From: Streptomyces atratus
Lineage (GTDB): Bacteria > Actinomycetota > Actinomycetes > Streptomycetales > Streptomycetaceae
DNA: 64,000 nt
Assembly (NCBI RefSeq): GCF_014648655.1
Contig: NZ_BMRN01000010.1
Location: 1-64,000 of the forward strand
Direction of reading: 5' to 3'
The notes under the pieces were generated by a model that had not been told where the DNA came from, did no database searches, and saw nothing but the letters and a program-made list of their open reading frames with translations. The position numbers and the translations under genes are program-made. Below are positions 42,557-50,294 of this stretch, piece after piece; position 1 is the stretch's first letter, and the number at the start of each line of letters is the position of its first letter.

Positions 42557-43353
42557 CGCGTCTCCTTGCGGGCCACGGCGAAGATGCGGCGAAACGGGAA
42601 CACCGTGCCGTGCGGGCCCTTGGGGTAGGCGGTGCGGAGCCGGTCGCGGTATTCGGCGAGGAACGCTTCGCGGGCCTCGGGGTCGTCGGCGAGGGCCGTC
42701 AGGACGGGGCGCAGGCCGGTGCCCTTCACCCAGTCGAGTACCGGGTCCTCGCCGGGCAGCAGATGCAGATACGTGGTCTCCCAGACGTCAGCCGTGATGC
42801 CGGGGGCCGTCAGCGCGTCGAGGTAGGCGGCAGGGCTGAGCACCGCGTCGGCGTGGCGCAGCTCGCCGGCCAGACGGTCGCGCCAGCGCGGGGACCCGGC
42901 GAGTTCCCGCATCAGGACATGGCTGGGCTGGTCGAAGTTGCCGGGGACCTGAAAGGCGAAGGTGCCGCCGGGGGTGATCGCGTCCAGCCAGGCCGGAAAG
43001 CGGGCGGTGTGGCCGGGGACCCACTGGAGCAGGGCGTTGGAGAAGATCAGGTCGTGATGCTCGGCGGGGGTCCAGGTCGTGGCGTCGGCCTCGGCGAAGT
43101 CGAGGTGGGGGCCGGCGTGGGCGCGGGCCCGTTCGAGCATCTGCGAGGAGTTGTCGTAGCCGGTGATCCGGGCCCCGGGCCAGCGGTCGGCGAGCAGGAC
43201 GGTGACGTTGCCCGCTCCGCAGCCGAGGTCGGCGATACGGGGCGCGGGGGCGGCCGGGAGGTCGGGGATGCGGGCGAGGAGGTCGAGGGAGGGGCGGGTG
43301 CGGTGGTCGGCGTGGCGCAGGTACTGCTGCGGGTCCCAGGTGGGTGTGGTCAT
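42553..43353 (-). CDS. tam: Trans-aconitate 2-methyltransferase
   Basis: This 266-residue SAM methyltransferase starts MTTPTWDPQQYLRHADHRTR, typical of Tam. Motif I is RIADLGCGAGNVTVLLADRW, followed by ITGYDNSSQML, DATTW and HDLIFSNALLQWVPGH. The end (YPKGPHGTVFPFRRIFAVA) is also diagnostic. Tam methylates trans-aconitate, an inhibitor of aconitase, so it protects the citric acid cycle. In S. coelicolor it is controlled by the divergent MarR-type TamR. Here a TnpB element lies between the two genes, but the palindromic sites remain in front of tam. Confidence 0.93.
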   Translation of the reverse strand: MTTPTWDPQQYLRHADHRTRPSLDLLARIPDLPAAPAPRIADLGCGAGNVTVLLADRWPGARITGYDNSSQMLERARAHAGPHLDFAEADATTWTPAEHHDLIFSNALLQWVPGHTARFPAWLDAITPGGTFAFQVPGNFDQPSHVLMRELAGSPRWRDRLAGELRHADAVLSPAAYLDALTAPGITADVWETTYLHLLPGEDPVLDWVKGTGLRPVLTALADDPEAREAFLAEYRDRLRTAYPKGPHGTVFPFRRIFAVARKETR

Positions 43354-43363
43354 GGGTTCAGGA

Positions 43364-43420
43364 TCACGTCAGAGATATCTTGATGTCAAGACACTTGAAT
43401 TCAAGAGACTTCATGTCGAC
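43364..43420. promoter_or_regulatory. TamR-type operator: palindromes with 15-base centre spacing
   Basis: CTTGATGTCAAG (43379-43390) and CTTGAATTCAAG (43394-43405) are clear 12-base palindromes whose centres are 15 bases apart. Degenerate copies at exactly the same spacing lie on both sides: TCACGTCAGAGA (43364-43375) and CTTCATGTCGAC (43409-43420). The array starts 10 bases before the tam start codon. Four phased sites suit cooperative binding of MarR-type dimers. Confidence 0.75.
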
Positions 43421-43486
43421 AGACCCTCTACACTGATCCACGTGACTCCACCCACGCGTAGACGCGCGGGCTTCCTGCGTAATTGG

Positions 43487-44695
43487 CTAGGCCGCATCGC
43501 AGAGGGCCAGCCCGGCCCTGTTGAGAACGTTCAGTGCGCCGACGTGGTCCGCGTGGGCCGTGAACCCGCACGCCGAGCACTTGAACCTCGCTTGGGTGAC
43601 ACGGTTCTCCTTCGCGACGTGCCCGCAGTCGGGGCAGGTGCGGGAGGTGTTGCGGGGGTCCACCGGGATCATGATCCGACCGGCGCTTTCAGCCTTGTTC
43701 GTGAGGATCGCGAGGAACACCCCCCAACCCGTGTCGAGGATTCTGCGGTTGAGTCCGGCCTTGGCGGCCCGCTGGTTCGGAAGGAACACACCGGGCCGGT
43801 CCGGGGCGGGCTTCGGCTTGGGGGCGCGGGTCATGCTCGCGACGTTGAGGCGCTCGTGGGCGATCACGTCGTGATCGCGGACCAGTGCGCGCGCGGTCTT
43901 CTGGGCGTGGTCGACGCGCTGACGGCGGATCTTCGCATGCAGCTTCGCCACCCTGCGGACAGCGGCCCGGTGCGCCTTCGTGCGGCGCCGGGTGCGCTTG
44001 GGGAACGTCGCCAGGTGCCGCTGCGCTGCGGCGAGTTCCCCGGCAGCGGCTCCGAGGAAGCGAGGGTTGGGGATGTGCTCGCCGTCGCTGGTGGTGAGGA
44101 AGTGCGTCACACCCATGTCGATGCCGACCATCACACCTGTGGACGGGAGGGGCTCGGCGGGCACCTCGTCGCAGGAGAGGACCACGTACCACCGGTTGCC
44201 CTCGCGCTTGACACCGATCGTCTTCACCCGGCCCTGCACGGGCCGGTACTGGTGCACACGCACATGCCCGATTCCTTGCAGGCGGACACGGGTGACAGGG
44301 TCGTGCGGGGTGGGGTCCCAGCGGCATCCGTCGCCGTCCTTCGGGAACACCACCGTGTCGAAGTGGCCGACGCCCTTGAACCGTGGGTATCCCGGGGTCT
44401 GCCCGGCCTTGACGCGGCGGAAGAACGCGGCGAACGCCTTGTCCAGGCGACGCAAGGTCGCCTGCTGCGAGGAGAACGACCAACGCCCCTGACGTTCCGG
44501 ATCGAACGCCCGGATCTCCTTGAGCTGTGCCGACTGGGCACCGTATTTGACCGAAGTCTTCGAGCTGTGCCGGTAGGCGTCCCGACGCTCCTGCAACGCC
44601 GCGTTGTAGAGCGAGCAGTGATCCCGCAGCATCTCGCCCAGGGCAACCGCCTGCCGGGCTGTCGGGCGCATCAGGAACCTGTACGCGCGGATCAC
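43487..44695 (-). CDS. tnpB: TnpB RNA-guided nuclease of an IS605-group element
   Basis: This 402-residue protein is apparently intact. The N-terminal part matches TnpB wedge/REC domains (LSLYNAALQERRDAYR-like, PGYPRFKG). The RuvC core has D193 (VGIDMGV), E281 (IAHERLN) and D383 (AHADHVGALN). The zinc finger is C354-PDC357 and C373-SAC376. TnpB uses a guide RNA read from the element end to cut DNA at the empty donor site and so maintain the element. The GTG start overlaps the RHH stop (GTGA), so its translation depends on that gene. Confidence 0.93.
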   Translation of the reverse strand: MIRAYRFLMRPTARQAVALGEMLRDHCSLYNAALQERRDAYRHSSKTSVKYGAQSAQLKEIRAFDPERQGRWSFSSQQATLRRLDKAFAAFFRRVKAGQTPGYPRFKGVGHFDTVVFPKDGDGCRWDPTPHDPVTRVRLQGIGHVRVHQYRPVQGRVKTIGVKREGNRWYVVLSCDEVPAEPLPSTGVMVGIDMGVTHFLTTSDGEHIPNPRFLGAAAGELAAAQRHLATFPKRTRRRTKAHRAAVRRVAKLHAKIRRQRVDHAQKTARALVRDHDVIAHERLNVASMTRAPKPKPAPDRPGVFLPNQRAAKAGLNRRILDTGWGVFLAILTNKAESAGRIMIPVDPRNTSRTCPDCGHVAKENRVTQARFKCSACGFTAHADHVGALNVLNRAGLALCDAA

Positions 44696-44853
44696 GCCTT
44701 GCGCCTCCGCTCCACGCGCAGGGCCTCAGCCAGAAGGATGCACGCAGCGGCGTTGATCGAGATGCCCGTCTCGTCGGCGTACTCCTCGACCTGCCGCTTC
44801 AAGTCCGGGGGCACGCGCAGATTGAGCGACTCCCGGCGATCACCTCTAGCCAC
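44692..44853 (-). CDS. Ribbon-helix-helix protein coupled to tnpB
   Basis: This 53-residue gene begins at GTG (VARGDRRESLNLRVPPDLKR) and ends EALRVERRRKA with a TGA that overlaps the tnpB start. The ESLNLRVPPDLKRQVEEYAD, then GISINAAACILLAEAL pattern is an Arc/CopG-type RHH: a short beta strand then two helices. Such proteins are DNA-binding dimers, often autoregulators of toxin-antitoxin or plasmid genes. Here it would be a repressor of the element or a co-factor of TnpB. No ribosome site is obvious at the start. Confidence 0.8.
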   Translation of the reverse strand: MARGDRRESLNLRVPPDLKRQVEEYADETGISINAAACILLAEALRVERRRKA

Positions 44854-44940
44854 AACCAAAACGCTACCAGAAGTGACGGTGAGTCAGGGTTGGAATCAGA
44901 CGCTGCGCTGCTCCGCAACGCGGTCGCGGATTCGATTCCC

Positions 44941-44960
44941 CCACCGGCCGGGGCCGGTGG
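44941..44960. promoter_or_regulatory. Hairpin immediately upstream of the tamR ribosome site
   Basis: CCACCGGCC-GG-GGCCGGTGG is a perfect 9-base-pair stem ending 19 bases before the tamR start codon. It could be a terminator for a transcript entering from the left or a structure masking translation initiation. Confidence 0.45.
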
Positions 44961-44979
44961 TCCCCTCGAAAGGATTCTG

Positions 44980-45477
44980 ATGGAGGACGAGGTCGACCGA
45001 CTGGTCGCTGCATGGCGCCGCGAGCGCCCCGACCTCGACGTGGAACCACTCGAGGTGCTCAGCCGCGTATCCCGCCTGGCACGCCATCTGGACCGGGCCC
45101 GCCGGATCGCCTTCTCCGAGCACAATCTGGAGCCGTGGGAGTTCGATGTACTGACATCGCTGCGCCGCGCGGGTGACCCTTATCAGCTGTCCCCCGGCCA
45201 GCTGCTCACCCAGACCCTGGTCACCTCGGGCACGATGACCAACCGTATCGACCGGCTGACCAAGAAGAACCTCGTCGAGCGGCTCCCCGACCCCAGCGAC
45301 CGCCGCGGCGTACTGGTCCGGCTCACCGCCGAGGGGCGCGACAGGGCCGACGAGTCGCTGGCCGGCCTGCTCGCCCAGGAACGCGCCATCCTGGCCGAGC
45401 TCTCCGCCCACCAGCGCGGTGAACTGGCCAGCCTGCTACGCCAGTTGACCGCTCCGTTCGACAACGTCCCCGGCTAG
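44980..45477 (+). CDS. tamR: MarR-family regulator TamR
   Basis: The ATG with AAAGGA 6-7 bases upstream gives 165 residues. A frame extending to 44890 crosses a hairpin and is not favoured. The protein has a long N-terminal helix (EDEVDRLVAAWRRERPDLDV) like the PecS/UrtR subgroup, the winged HTH (LSPGQLLTQTLVTSGTMTNR) and the wing DPSDRRGVLVRLTAEG. In S. coelicolor TamR represses tam and its own gene and is released by citrate-pathway metabolites such as trans-aconitate. Its own promoter region here lacks the CTTGA palindromes, which stay on the tam side of the inserted element. Confidence 0.85.
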   Translation: MEDEVDRLVAAWRRERPDLDVEPLEVLSRVSRLARHLDRARRIAFSEHNLEPWEFDVLTSLRRAGDPYQLSPGQLLTQTLVTSGTMTNRIDRLTKKNLVERLPDPSDRRGVLVRLTAEGRDRADESLAGLLAQERAILAELSAHQRGELASLLRQLTAPFDNVPG

Positions 45478-46227
45478 GACCCGGGTCGGCTCCAGATCGA
45501 CCGGTCCGACCCCCGCCCGCCGGGCCAGCGCGACCGCGGCCAGCGTGGAGTGCACGCCGAGCTTCCCCAGCACGTTCTGCATGTGCGTACGCACCGTGTG
45601 CGGGGAGAGGTAGAGCCGCTCCGCCACTGCCTTGCGGCCCAGGCCCGCCACCATGCAGCGCAGCACCTCGCGCTCGCGCGGGGTCAGTGACTCGACCAGC
45701 TCCTCGCTCTCGGTGCGGTGCTTGCGCGCCGCCGTCAGCTCCCGCAGCACGCCCGTGAGCAGGGCCGGGGGCAGATGTGTCTCGTCCCGCAGCACCCCCC
45801 GGATGACCGTGAGCAGCCGTTGCAGCGAGCAGTCCTTGGCGACCCAGCCCGAGGCCCCGGCCTGCAGCGCCAGCGCGGCCCGGAGCGGGTCGTCCTTCTC
45901 GGCGAGCACCACCGTATGCACGGAAGGCTGACCCGAACGGACCCCGGCGACCAGCGAGATGCCGTCCACCGGGCCGTTCTCCCCGCTGCGGGGGACCGGG
46001 ACGGGTGCCCGGCGGCCCCTCGCCGCGGCCAGGATGCCCAGTTCGGCATCGACCAGCATCACGTCATAGCCTCGCCCCTCGGCGGCCGCCCGTTCCAGAC
46101 ATCGCAGCGCGGCGGGGCCACTGCCCGCCGCCGCCACATCGACGTCCGGCTCGGCCGCGAGCGCCGCTGCGAGCGACTCGGCGAAAATGCGGTGGTCGTC
46201 CACCACGAGAACCCGGATACGAACCAC
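45436..46227 (-). CDS. LuxR/NarL-type response regulator (orphan)
   Basis: The GTG of VVRIRVLVVDDHRIFAESLA was chosen because GGGGG lies 6 bases upstream. GTG at 46233 is also possible. The 263-residue protein has a receiver with acidic pair D10/D11, phospho-accepting D60 (VMLVDAELG), a 30-residue insertion after it, and the conserved Lys in GWVAKD. The LuxR HTH is SLTPREREVLRCMVAGLGRK, then LSPHTVRTHMQNVLGKLGVH. No kinase gene is adjacent. Its 3' end overlaps the convergent tamR by 42 bases. Confidence 0.9.
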   Translation of the reverse strand: MVRIRVLVVDDHRIFAESLAAALAAEPDVDVAAAGSGPAALRCLERAAAEGRGYDVMLVDAELGILAAARGRRAPVPVPRSGENGPVDGISLVAGVRSGQPSVHTVVLAEKDDPLRAALALQAGASGWVAKDCSLQRLLTVIRGVLRDETHLPPALLTGVLRELTAARKHRTESEELVESLTPREREVLRCMVAGLGRKAVAERLYLSPHTVRTHMQNVLGKLGVHSTLAAVALARRAGVGPVDLEPTRVLAGDVVERSGQLA

Positions 46228-46388
46228 AGGCACCCCCAAGCTGCCTCTGTTGCTGGGCCACCCCCGGCCCGCCGAAGGGACGGAACGGCGCGGGTACGGC
46301 CGCCCGGATCGGGGAGATGGACCGCAGTCCCACGACCGCCGCCGTGTTTCGACCGCAACCCGCCCCGGGCGCCGTACCCGACTGTCTC

Positions 46389-46437
46389 GTACCCCTGAAT
46401 CAGCACCGGCCCCCACCGGTGCTGTGCATCAGGGTAC
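46389..46437. promoter_or_regulatory. Long inverted repeat between divergent regulator and GNAT genes
   Basis: CAGCACCGG (46401-46409) and CCGGTGCTG (46416-46424) are perfect arms with a 6-base loop. An outer pair GTACCCCTGA/TCAGGGTAC extends it with one bulge and small internal loops. It lies about 160 bases before the regulator start and 67 before the GNAT start, so it is more likely an operator or attenuator than a terminator. Confidence 0.45.
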
Positions 46438-46503
46438 GGCCGGGGCGCCGGGGCGGAAGGCAATTCGCAGAACTGACAGGCTCTGCTCCGTAGGCTGTGT
46501 TAC

Positions 46504-46947
46504 ATGTTCCGTCTTGAGACAGAAGTGGACAAAGGGCGGCGCACCCTGCTCAGCCGGCGACTGCGCGACGACAACACAGCCGGCTCCCCTGAGCTCCGCG
46601 TGCTGCGCACCGACCCCGCCGGGCAGGAACTCCCCCTGGAAGTGTGGGCGCTGGACGAGCTGGGCGCCATCGCCGGTGGTCTGACCGGCCGCACCTGGGC
46701 GCACTGGCTTCATGTGGACCAGCTCTGGGTCGGCGCCCGCCATCGCGGCTGCGGCCTCGGCTCACGGCTGCTCGCCGAGGCGGAACGGGTGGCCGGGGCC
46801 GATCGGGCCTGCACCCGCTCCCGGCTGGAGACCTGGGGTTTCCAGGCTCCGGACTTCTACCGGAAGCGGGGCTACGAGGTGAGCGGGCGGGTCGAGAACT
46901 ACCCGCCCGGAGTCACCGAATTCATCCTGACCAAGGATCTCAGCTGA
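46504..46947 (+). CDS. GNAT-family N-acetyltransferase
   Basis: This 147-residue protein has the GNAT acetyl-CoA loop LWVGARHRGCGLGSRLLAEAER at about residues 75-97 and a C-terminal TWGFQAPDFYRKRGYEVSGR, the common Y/F-xKxGF-type ending. The ATG follows TAGGCTGTGTTAC without a ribosome site. TAGGCT at 46488-46493 could be a -10 box, so the mRNA may be leaderless. It converges with galK and overlaps it by 8 bases. Substrate unknown. Confidence 0.88.
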   Translation: MFRLETEVDKGRRTLLSRRLRDDNTAGSPELRVLRTDPAGQELPLEVWALDELGAIAGGLTGRTWAHWLHVDQLWVGARHRGCGLGSRLLAEAERVAGADRACTRSRLETWGFQAPDFYRKRGYEVSGRVENYPPGVTEFILTKDLS

Positions 46948-48106
46948 GACGTCGGGCACCCGTCGAAGGAACGGCGGGGAAGATCCGCGGCGCCGCGTAC
47001 CCCGCCGAAGCGAACGCCTCCAGCACGGACTTGGCGACCGTGTCCGCCTGCACCTCGTCCACCAGCACGATCGCCGAGCCGCCGAAGCCACCGCCGGTCA
47101 TCCGCGCACCGAGCGCCCCGGCCCCGCCCGCCGCCGACACCACCAGGTCCAACTCCGGGCAGGAGACCCGCAGATCGTCGCGGAGCGAGACGTGCCCCGC
47201 GTCGAGGACCGGGCCCGCGGCCCGCACATCGCCCGCGTCGAGCAGCGCGATGACCTGCTCCACCCGCTCGTTGTCGCTGACCACATGGCGTACGTAACGC
47301 ACCACGGACTCGTCGACCCCGGCCTCGGCCAGGGTGTCCAGGGCCGCGCCGAGACCCTCGTACGGCAGCTCGCGCAGCGTTCGCAGGCCGAGCGCGGCGG
47401 CCCCCGCCTCGCAGCCGGCCCGCCGCTCGGCGTACGCGCCGTCGCCGAGCTCGTGCTTGACCCGGGTGTCCACGACCAGCAGCCGCAGCCCGTGGGCGGC
47501 CAGGTCGAAGGGGACCTGGCGCTGGGTGAGGTCGCGGGTGTCGAGGTACAGCGCGTGGCCCTCGGTGCAGCAGGCGGACGCCATCTGGTCCATGACCCCG
47601 CACGGCACGCCGACGAACACGTTCTCGGCGCGCTGGCCGATGACCGCCAGCTCCGAGGCGGAGAGCCCCAGTTCGAAGAGGTCGTTCAGAGCCAGCGCGG
47701 TGACGACTTCGAGGGCCGCGGAGGAGGAGAGCCCGGCTCCGGTGGGAACGGTGGAGGTCAGCTGTATGTCCGCCCCGGTGACCGGGTGACCGGCCTCGCG
47801 CAGCGCCCAGACGACTCCGGCCGGGTACGCCGCCCAGCCGTGCCCCTGGTGCGGGGCCAGCTCGTCGACCCGGAGCCGGACGACACCACCCGGTACGTCG
47901 GTCGAGTGGAGTCGCAGCTCGCCGTCGGTGCGGCGGGCGACGGCGGCCCGCGCGGTGTGCGGCAGCGCGAGCGGCATCACGAAACCGTCGTTGAAGTCGG
48001 TGTACTCGCCGATCAGATTCACTCGGCCGGGTGCCGCCCAGACCCCTTCGGGGGCACTCCCGTACAGCTCGGTGAAGGCGGCGGTCAGCTCACTGTTCTC
48101 GGTCAT
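46940..48106 (-). CDS. galK: Galactokinase
   Basis: This 388-residue GHMP kinase has the galactokinase signature GRVNLIGEYTDFNDGFVMPL, the ATP-binding PTGAGLSSSAALEVVTALAL and the C-terminal GARMTGGGFGGSAIVLV. It phosphorylates alpha-D-galactose at C1. It is the last gene of galTEK, with a 4-base overlap with galE. Confidence 0.97.
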   Translation of the reverse strand: MTENSELTAAFTELYGSAPEGVWAAPGRVNLIGEYTDFNDGFVMPLALPHTARAAVARRTDGELRLHSTDVPGGVVRLRVDELAPHQGHGWAAYPAGVVWALREAGHPVTGADIQLTSTVPTGAGLSSSAALEVVTALALNDLFELGLSASELAVIGQRAENVFVGVPCGVMDQMASACCTEGHALYLDTRDLTQRQVPFDLAAHGLRLLVVDTRVKHELGDGAYAERRAGCEAGAAALGLRTLRELPYEGLGAALDTLAEAGVDESVVRYVRHVVSDNERVEQVIALLDAGDVRAAGPVLDAGHVSLRDDLRVSCPELDLVVSAAGGAGALGARMTGGGFGGSAIVLVDEVQADTVAKSVLEAFASAGYAAPRIFPAVPSTGARRLS

Positions 48107-49083
48107 GGGGTGGTGAGCTCCTCTCGGCGGGCGAACGTCCAGGCGTCGGAGACGATTCCGGTCAGGTCCGCGCGCGACGGCGTCCAGCCGAGGCGCTCCC
48201 TGGCGGTGGCGGCGGAGGCGACCAGCACAGCCGGGTCACCGGCGCGGCGCGGGGCCGCGGTTTCGGGGACCGGGTGGCCGGTGACCTCACGGACGGTCTC
48301 GATGACCTCGCGCACCGAGAAGCCGTTGCCGTTGCCGAGGTTGCAGATCAGGTGCTCACCCTCGGTGGCCGCGTCCAGGGCCAGCAGGTGGGCCTCGGCG
48401 AGATCGGCGACATGGATGTAGTCGCGGACGCAGGTGCCGTCGGGGGTCGGGTAGTCGTCGCCGTACACGGAGATCGACTCGCGCTGTCCGAGGGCGACCT
48501 GGAGGACCAGCGGAATGAGGTGCGACTCGGGACTGTGCCGCTCCCCGCAACTGCCGTACGCCCCGGCCACGTTGAAGTAGCGCAGCGAGACGGCGGCCAG
48601 TCCGTGCGCGGCCGCCTCACCGGTGATCATGTGGTCGACGGCGAGCTTGGTGGCGCCGTAGGGGTTGGTGGGCGCGGTCGCGTCGGACTCCGTGATGGGA
48701 GTGGTGACCGGTTCGCCATAGGTCGCGGCGGTGGAGGAGAAGACCAGGGTCCGCACCCCGGCGTCCCGCATCGCGGCGAGCAGCGCCACTGAGCCCCCGA
48801 CGTTGTTCACCCAGTACTTCTCCGGGTCCACGACGGACTCGCCGACCTGCGAGTACGCGGCGAAGTGCAGCACCCCGTCGTAGGAGGGGTCCAGCCACTT
48901 CGCCGCGTCCTGGATGCGGCCCTCGATGAACTCGGCCCCGGCCGGGACGCCCTCCCGGAACCCGGTCGAGAGGTCGTCGAGGACGGTGACCGCGTGACCG
49001 GCCTCCAGCAGATGCTGGGCGACCACGCTGCCGACATAACCCGCGCCACCCGTGACCAGGTACTTCTTCTGGGGCTTGCTCAC
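48103..49083 (-). CDS. galE: UDP-glucose 4-epimerase
   Basis: The GTG start (VSKPQKKYLVTGGAGYVGSV) overlaps the galT stop (GTGA) and gives 326 residues. It has the NAD-binding TGGAGYVGS, then catalytic FSSTAATYGEP and NPYGATKLAVD (YxxxK). It interconverts UDP-glucose and UDP-galactose. A longer frame upstream is only the antisense of galT coding. Confidence 0.97.
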   Translation of the reverse strand: MSKPQKKYLVTGGAGYVGSVVAQHLLEAGHAVTVLDDLSTGFREGVPAGAEFIEGRIQDAAKWLDPSYDGVLHFAAYSQVGESVVDPEKYWVNNVGGSVALLAAMRDAGVRTLVFSSTAATYGEPVTTPITESDATAPTNPYGATKLAVDHMITGEAAAHGLAAVSLRYFNVAGAYGSCGERHSPESHLIPLVLQVALGQRESISVYGDDYPTPDGTCVRDYIHVADLAEAHLLALDAATEGEHLICNLGNGNGFSVREVIETVREVTGHPVPETAAPRRAGDPAVLVASAATARERLGWTPSRADLTGIVSDAWTFARREELTTP

Positions 49084-50123
49084 TCGCTCGCTACCTCTCG
49101 CAGTCGCTGGGCCGCGGCCTCCGGCGGCACGTCGTTGATGAACACGTTCATGCCGGATTCGGAACCCGCGAGGAACTTCAGCTTGCCGGAGGTGCGTCGG
49201 ATGGTGAAAAGCTCCAGATGGAGCCCGAAGTCCTGCCGTCCCGGGACACCGAACGGTGCCTGGTGCCAGGCCGAGATGTACGGGGTCGGCGGCTCGCCGG
49301 GGCCGAAGATCCGGTCGAATCGCCTCAAGAGTTCCAGATAGATCTGTGGGAACTCCGCGCGCGCGGCCTCGTCGAGTTCCCTCAGATCGGGGACGCGACG
49401 GCGGGGGTGGAGGTGGACCTCGTACGGCCAGTGCGCCGCGTACGGCACGAAGGCGACCCAGTGCTCGCCACCGATGACGATCCGCGAGCCGTCCTTCTCC
49501 TCGCGGGCCACGACGTCGTCGAAGAGGTTGCGGCCGGTCTCGGCGCGGTGGGCCTCCATCGAACGGAGCATCAGCTCGGTGCGCGGGGTGACGAAGGGAT
49601 AGCCGTAGATCTGTCCGTGCGGATGGCCGAGCGTGACGCCGATCTCGGCGCCCCGGTTCTCGAAGCAGAACACCTGCTTGACCTGCGGCAGCTCGGCGAG
49701 TTCGGCGGTGCGGTCGGTCCATGCCTCCAGGACCAGGGCGGCCTGGTCCTCGGTGAGGTCCGCGAACGACGCGTCGTGGTCCGCGGTGAAGCAGACGACC
49801 TCGCAGCGGCCGGAGTCACCGGCGAGCGAGGGGAAGCGGTTCTCGAAGACGGCGACGTCGTAGTCCGCCTCGGGGATCTCGCTCAGCCGGCCGTCCCGCG
49901 AGGGGCAGAGCGGGCACTCGTCGGCCGGCGGGTGGTAGATGCGGCCCTGGCGGTGCGAGGCGATGGCGACGCTGTCGCCGAGGAACGGGTCACGGCGGAT
50001 CTCGGACGAGGTCGAGACGGCGTCGAGGGGCCGCCGGTCGACGGCGTCGCGCACGACGTCGTCACGACTGTCGTAGTAGAGCAGCTCCCGGCCGTCGGCA
50101 AGCGTCGTAACCGTCTTCTTCAC
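49080..50123 (-). CDS. galT: Galactose-1-phosphate uridylyltransferase
   Basis: The GTG (VKKTVTTLADGRELLYYDSR) has a perfect GGAGG 6 bases upstream and gives 347 residues. Motifs: ECPLCPSRDGR (zinc-binding Cys pair), FENRFPSLAG, and the catalytic HPH in VTLGHPHGQIYGYP. The HIT-like second half has HLHPRRRVPDL. It is first in galTEK, and its upstream region contains the presumed operator. Galactose-dependent, glucose-sensitive control of this operon from promoter galP1 is established in S. lividans and S. coelicolor. Confidence 0.96.
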   Translation of the reverse strand: MKKTVTTLADGRELLYYDSRDDVVRDAVDRRPLDAVSTSSEIRRDPFLGDSVAIASHRQGRIYHPPADECPLCPSRDGRLSEIPEADYDVAVFENRFPSLAGDSGRCEVVCFTADHDASFADLTEDQAALVLEAWTDRTAELAELPQVKQVFCFENRGAEIGVTLGHPHGQIYGYPFVTPRTELMLRSMEAHRAETGRNLFDDVVAREEKDGSRIVIGGEHWVAFVPYAAHWPYEVHLHPRRRVPDLRELDEAARAEFPQIYLELLRRFDRIFGPGEPPTPYISAWHQAPFGVPGRQDFGLHLELFTIRRTSGKLKFLAGSESGMNVFINDVPPEAAAQRLREVASE

Positions 50124-50275
50124 CAGGTTCCTCCAAACATAACCAAACACAATGAACCACAAATCAACAGACGCGTCAATGACGCCGACGGGGCGTGTGC
50201 GGGCAGGATCTCTAGCACCTCCTGCCTGGATTTACCGGCCAGACGATCGCAATCAAACAAAGAACCCCAGGAAAA

Positions 50276-50294
50276 GTGTTCAGTTTTTGAACAC
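50276..50294. promoter_or_regulatory. Perfect inverted repeat GTGTTCA-N5-TGAACAC upstream of galT
   Basis: 7-base arms (50276-50282 and 50288-50294) flank GTTTT, about 150 bases before the galT start and 80 bases before the symporter remnant. This AT-rich spot is flanked by the divergent promoter area. It is a good operator candidate, although the published galP1 operator is described as hexamer repeats closer to the promoter. AT-rich TTGTGGTTCATTGTGTTTGG at 50140-50160 (minus strand) may correspond to those. Confidence 0.5.

Larger units (their letters stand above)
43442..44870 (-). mobile_element. TnpB-only IS200/IS605-group element with an RHH gene (right boundary approximate)
   Basis: The element carries an RHH gene followed by tnpB on the minus strand and no tnpA. 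Beyond the tnpB stop there is the end structure CCCGCGCGT-CT-ACGCGTGGG (43449-43468) followed by TGGAGTCAC, the pattern of the hairpin end of streptomycete TnpB elements. This places the right end at about 43442. The left end is not resolved and must lie just upstream of the RHH start at 44853. It sits between tam and tamR. Confidence 0.7.

Noticed and set aside
44880..44945. GCGGATTCGATTCCCCCACC resembles a tRNA T-arm followed by a terminator-like hairpin
   Set aside because: The T-stem does not pair properly and no acceptor or anticodon arm was found upstream, so a tRNA or tRNA fragment is not supported.
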